A stretch of DNA of 35,926 bases from Treponema sp. (lineage in GTDB: Bacteria; Spirochaetota; Spirochaetia; Treponematales; Breznakiellaceae): positions 1 through 35,926 of the forward strand of contig JAIRUQ010000002.1 in the NCBI GenBank assembly GCA_031254315.1, read 5' to 3'. Below are positions 33,486 to 35,926 of this stretch, piece by piece (within the stretch, counting starts at the first letter, position 1; the number at the start of each line of letters is the position of its first letter). The notes below the pieces were generated by a model. The model ran no database searches. It worked only from the letters and a program-made list of their open reading frames with translations, and had not been told where the DNA came from. Made by a program: the position numbers and the translations under genes.

Positions 33486-34364
33486 ATGGATGTTTTTAAG
33501 GTAAATATAATAATATGGATTTTCCTCTACAGTTTTTCCCTCGTCCATATTACATTGTTTGCGTACCTATATATAAAAAATAAAAGTAAAGTAGAATTAC
33601 TTTATTTAATAGTTTTAATAAATATATTTTTGTTAGCTGTCATAATTACAATATCTCTTGTACTCGAAATACATACTTTCATTCCGTTATTGGTCAATGC
33701 TATATTGTCAGTGTATATTACTATTCCTATGTGGGGCTATTATTTATTTGCTCTTGATAAAAAATATTTTAAGAACATATTTATATTGGTTGGTACAGAA
33801 GTGATAATCGATAATATTTTGATGGCGCAGAATGAACCTCGCTTTTTCGTTATTTTATATATCTTAAGAGTTGTTTTTTATATTTTATTGGCTATTCCTG
33901 TATTTGTAATAAAGAAGAATAAATACGAAAAAGACTCAATAGAAGGGAAAATGCAGAAGGTTACAAAAATAACCGCTATTGTGTTTATTATATTTATGGC
34001 TTCACTTGTTCCTATATCAGTATTTATTTTTGAACTAACGAATACGGCTTCACTGTTTTGGGGTGTCTTTACCGTAGCGTATCAAATACCGGGGCTGGTC
34101 TACTGCAAGAATATGCTGATAAAAAAAGGCGCAATATCCGGCAAAAAGGGAATATCATCGTTGACCAAGCGGGAGAATGAGGTTGCCACGGCTATTTGTA
34201 ACGGTTATAAATACGAAGAAATAGCGGAAAAACTGCAGATTTCCGTTTCGACCGTTAAAACACATTCGTATATAATTTACAAGAAATTAGGCATAAACAA
34301 CAACCGTGAATTAATGCAAATCTTCATTGAAAACCCAGATGGTGATGCCGATAAGCCATCATAA
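33486..34364 (+). CDS. Membrane-anchored LuxR-type transcriptional regulator
   Basis: The 292-residue protein has about seven hydrophobic segments (residues 8-30, 38-60, 64-90, 98-115, 120-143, 160-182, 188-210) and then a cytoplasmic LuxR/GerE helix-turn-helix (224-280: SSLTKRENEVATAICNGY and EEIAEKLQISVSTVKTHSY). There is no receiver domain, so the membrane part is presumably the sensor and the protein is a one-component regulator acting from the membrane. Downstream lie two promoters with identical tandem upstream boxes (34379-34470 and 35502-35571), which are natural candidates for its binding sites. The gene is AT-rich, especially the membrane portion. Confidence 0.88.
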   Translation: MDVFKVNIIIWIFLYSFSLVHITLFAYLYIKNKSKVELLYLIVLINIFLLAVIITISLVLEIHTFIPLLVNAILSVYITIPMWGYYLFALDKKYFKNIFILVGTEVIIDNILMAQNEPRFFVILYILRVVFYILLAIPVFVIKKNKYEKDSIEGKMQKVTKITAIVFIIFMASLVPISVFIFELTNTASLFWGVFTVAYQIPGLVYCKNMLIKKGAISGKKGISSLTKRENEVATAICNGYKYEEIAEKLQISVSTVKTHSYIIYKKLGINNNRELMQIFIENPDGDADKPS

Positions 34365-34378
34365 GTTAAATTTATAAA

Positions 34379-34470
34379 AAATCATACTTTTTCCTTACCT
34401 AAAATCATACTATTTCCTTATGAAGATCATACTTTTTCATGATTGTTTTTTGAAAAGTCTCGTGTATATT
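34379..34470 (+). promoter_or_regulatory. Promoter with three tandem ATCATAC boxes
   Basis: Three copies of AAATCATACTTTTTCCT-like boxes have ATCATAC at 34381, 34404 and 34426, spacing 23 and 22 nt (about two helical turns). Exactly 17 nt after the last ATCATAC starts a promoter TTGTTT (34443-34448), 16-nt spacer, TATATT (34465-34470). The same layout recurs at 35502-35571. The arrangement looks like in-phase activator sites abutting the -35 box. The transcript would read through the inverted element at 34487-34592 into the hydrolase gene. Confidence 0.7.
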
Positions 34471-34486
34471 TGAATTAAGAAGAGGA

Positions 34487-34592
34487 TCAACGAATTACAC
34501 GAATAGAACGAATTGCACGAATTAAGACTAATGAATATCAAATCTTAATTCCCTATTCGTGTCAATTCGTAACATTCGCGTTCATTCGTTGA
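34487..34592. repeat. Inverted intergenic element with CGAATT/CACGAAT sub-repeats
   Basis: The left arm (34487-34528; TCAACGAATTACACGAAT...) and right arm (34541-34592; ...TTCATTCGTTGA) are imperfect inverted repeats built of 8-11-nt ACGAAT units with about 12 nt between them. It sits in the leader between the tandem-box promoter and the hydrolase, so a long hairpin would form in the 5' UTR. Same architecture as 12084-12242 and 32089-32158 with a different sub-repeat. Confidence 0.7.
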
Positions 34593-34623
34593 CTATTTCT
34601 TCAAAAATAAGAGGTGAATTTCA

Positions 34624-35487
34624 TTGTCAGAACCAAAGTATGAAATGATAGAAGCTCACGATGGTACGCTCATTCACACAGCGCGGTTTGAGCCAAGCGC
34701 TACTCCTGCCGGAGTTATACACTTCCTGCACGGTTTTGGCGAGGGCGTTGAGCATTTTGAAGAAACGGCGGAATTTTTTACCGCTAACGGCTATGCCTGT
34801 ACAGCGCACGACCTGCGCGGTTTTGGAAAAATGCCTGATAAAACACGCAGACAAAGATGGGCGGCAAGAGGCGTAACGCCCGGTTATGAATACTTTCTTG
34901 AGGACTTAAAAACCATAAGGCGAAAAATAGAGCAGTGGTATCCGGGCTTGCCATCCGTTTTATTCGGGTTCAGTATGGGTGGTAATATCATCATTAATTA
35001 TTTACTTAAATACTCGCAGGAGCAGTATGAGAAAGTAATATTGGTGTCGCCGTGGTTGCGTATATACAAGCCGCTACCCCACTTTGTCGAAACTATGGGG
35101 CGTCTTATCGGGAGAGCCTCCCCAAAACTGACTGTTAATGCCCACCTCAATCTACATAGTTTATCGCGTGATTTGGAAAAAATGTACAGATTAAAAGCCT
35201 GTAACATTTACCATAACCGCATATCGTTCCGTATGTATACAGAAGTCGCTTCTGCCGGAGAATACGCCATACAAAACGCAGACCAAATTACGGTTCCCGT
35301 GCTTTTGATGTGCGCCGGTAAAGATAAAATTGTCAGCCCAAATGCAATCCGTGAATTTTCCGGTAATGCGAAAGAAAATGTTACTTTTGTAGAATATCCT
35401 GACGCTTATCATTATCTGCATTTGGACAGCATCAGCGATAAGGTTCTGTACGTGATCCTGTCTTTTTGCAAACGGCAGACTTTTTAG
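34624..35487 (+). CDS. Monoacylglycerol-lipase-like alpha/beta-hydrolase
   Basis: A 287-residue cytoplasmic alpha/beta hydrolase of the monoglyceride lipase/lysophospholipase (Hydrolase_4) type. HFLHGFGEGVEHF (33-45) gives the oxyanion loop, AHDLRGFGKM (61-70) is the characteristic second motif, S117 is in GFSMGG, D234 in AGKDKIVSP and H263 in the unusual context DAYHYLHLD (homologues often have YHE). The start is TTG, supported by AGAGGTGA 7 nt upstream; no ATG is suitably placed. It is preceded by the tandem-box promoter and followed by a second copy of the same promoter, so it lies inside the putative LuxR-controlled unit. Confidence 0.88.
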   Translation: MSEPKYEMIEAHDGTLIHTARFEPSATPAGVIHFLHGFGEGVEHFEETAEFFTANGYACTAHDLRGFGKMPDKTRRQRWAARGVTPGYEYFLEDLKTIRRKIEQWYPGLPSVLFGFSMGGNIIINYLLKYSQEQYEKVILVSPWLRIYKPLPHFVETMGRLIGRASPKLTVNAHLNLHSLSRDLEKMYRLKACNIYHNRISFRMYTEVASAGEYAIQNADQITVPVLLMCAGKDKIVSPNAIREFSGNAKENVTFVEYPDAYHYLHLDSISDKVLYVILSFCKRQTF

Positions 35488-35501
35488 GCTCAATTTTAGG
35501 A

Positions 35502-35571
35502 AAAATCATACTTTTTCCTTAGGCAAATCATACTTTTTCCTGATTGTTTTCTGAAAAGTTCCGTCTATGAT
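35502..35571 (+). promoter_or_regulatory. Promoter with two tandem ATCATAC boxes
   Basis: Two AAATCATACTTTTTCCT boxes (ATCATAC at 35505 and 35527, 22 nt apart) precede TTGTTT (35544-35549), a 16-nt spacer and TATGAT (35566-35571). The distance from the last box to the -35 is 17 nt, as in the copy before the hydrolase. The bases between -35 and -10 (TGAAAAGT) are also shared. It drives the terminal lipoprotein gene. Confidence 0.7.
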
Positions 35572-35580
35572 TTAGTATGC

Positions 35581-35666
35581 ACATTCGTTGAATGTGGAGA
35601 ATTGAAACGCATCCAAAGGATGCAATGTTATCCGTACTTGGCAGGGTAACAGCGGACAAAAGTCCG
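35581..35666 (+). other. 5' leader made of four consecutive hairpins
   Basis: Four stem-loops follow in order: ACATTC-GTT-GAATGT (35581-35595), GCATCC-AAA-GGATGC (35609-35623), GTTATCC/GGGTAAC (35627-35650) and CGGAC-AAAA-GTCCG (35653-35666). The last ends right before AAGGAG, the ribosome binding site. Apart from the third, the loops are 3-4 nt. Such a structured leader could control stability or translation of the lipoprotein mRNA. Confidence 0.6.
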
Positions 35667-35678
35667 AAGGAGATTTTT

Positions 35679-35926
35679 ATGATTAAAAAGACAATCAAAT
35701 GGTTTGGAATTATCGCCCTTGCAGCGATAATCGGGTTCGGGATGGCGGCTTGCGATGATAATTCCGATGGTGGTACCGATCCCTTTAACGGAACATGGAT
35801 AAGCGCCGATATAAAATTGGTTGCCGCAAACGGATCATGGAAACAGTATACGATTCCCGAAAACACCGAAGTTATACGGGGTACCTATACTTATTCCGGA
35901 AACACAGTAACGGGAAAAGTAGTGAG
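35679..35926 (+). CDS. Treponeme-type lipoprotein (3' end cut by window)
   Basis: The frame is open from the ATG at 35679 to the window end (82 codons). MIKKTIKWFGIIALAAIIGF then GMAAC (Cys25) is a spirochaetal lipoprotein signal; the mature part begins DDNSDGGTDPFNGTWIS and continues with strands (IKLVAANGSWKQYTI, VIRGTYTYSGNTVTGK) of the lipocalin-like or repeat-beta type often seen in these proteins. AAGGAG is 6-7 nt upstream of the ATG. It follows the second tandem-box promoter and the four-hairpin leader, so it is probably coregulated with the hydrolase. Confidence 0.85.
   Translation, partial: MIKKTIKWFGIIALAAIIGFGMAACDDNSDGGTDPFNGTWISADIKLVAANGSWKQYTIPENTEVIRGTYTYSGNTVTGKVV

Noticed and set aside
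35528-35866. 112-codon minus-strand frame at the right edge
   Set aside because: It overlaps a promoter, a hairpin leader and a clear lipoprotein gene on the other strand.

Overview
The window looks like a chromosomal segment of a spirochaete, most likely a host-associated (termite-gut or rumen type) Treponema. This is an inference from three things seen in the sequence: the partial lipoprotein at the right edge has the GIIALAAIIGFGMAAC type of signal I associate with treponemal lipoproteins, several other lipoproteins have relaxed spirochaetal lipoboxes, and housekeeping genes of moderate GC alternate with very AT-rich accessory islands. No rRNA, tRNA, CRISPR array, transposase or phage gene was found.

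Layout. 0-4.6 kb: the end of a C-terminally anchored surface-type protein, then on the minus strand an LRR/helical-repeat protein followed by lepA (EF4). 4.6-12.1 kb: an aconitase-superfamily hydratase, a secreted transglutaminase-like protein (minus), and a compact plus-strand unit of thioredoxin reductase, GH3 beta-N-acetylhexosaminidase and GNAT acetyltransferase. 12.3-15.4 kb: three genes joined by 4-nt overlaps (PHP phosphoesterase, XRE-cupin regulator, acyl-CoA synthetase). 15.4-17.0 kb: an AT-rich toxin-antitoxin island with an intact Phd/RelE-like pair, and a broken PIN toxin next to an intact 53-codon partner gene. 17.1-20.1 kb: NfeD and SPFH membrane proteins, a PIN/antitoxin pair in reversed order, and two paralogous lipoproteins. 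20.1-25.8 kb: an array of short hairpins and direct repeats, then an overlapping operon murG-cvpA-holB-sensor kinase-NtrC-type regulator. 25.9-28.2 kb: an AT-rich island (DUF3592-like membrane protein, lipase, DMP19-like protein). 28.3-32.1 kb: tatD and mgtE (minus) divergent from asnS. 32.2-35.9 kb: a D,D-carboxypeptidase, a membrane-anchored LuxR-type regulator, a monoglyceride-lipase-like hydrolase and the lipoprotein cut by the window end.

Three signals are not explained by the genes. (1) Many genes have a sigma-70-like promoter whose -10 box ends only 5-8 nt before the start codon, with no Shine-Dalgarno site. lepA, the LRR gene, the PHP gene, nfeD, murG, the DMP19-like gene, asnS and the LuxR gene fit this, which suggests frequent leaderless mRNAs. 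(2) The same cassette of tandem ATCATAC boxes spaced 22-23 nt, placed exactly 17 nt upstream of a TTGTTT-16-TATxxT promoter, precedes both the hydrolase and the terminal lipoprotein. These lie just downstream of the membrane LuxR regulator, so the three genes are a candidate signal-responsive regulon. (3) Intergenic DNA is decorated with short perfect hairpins and with long inverted elements built from 8-11-nt sub-repeats.
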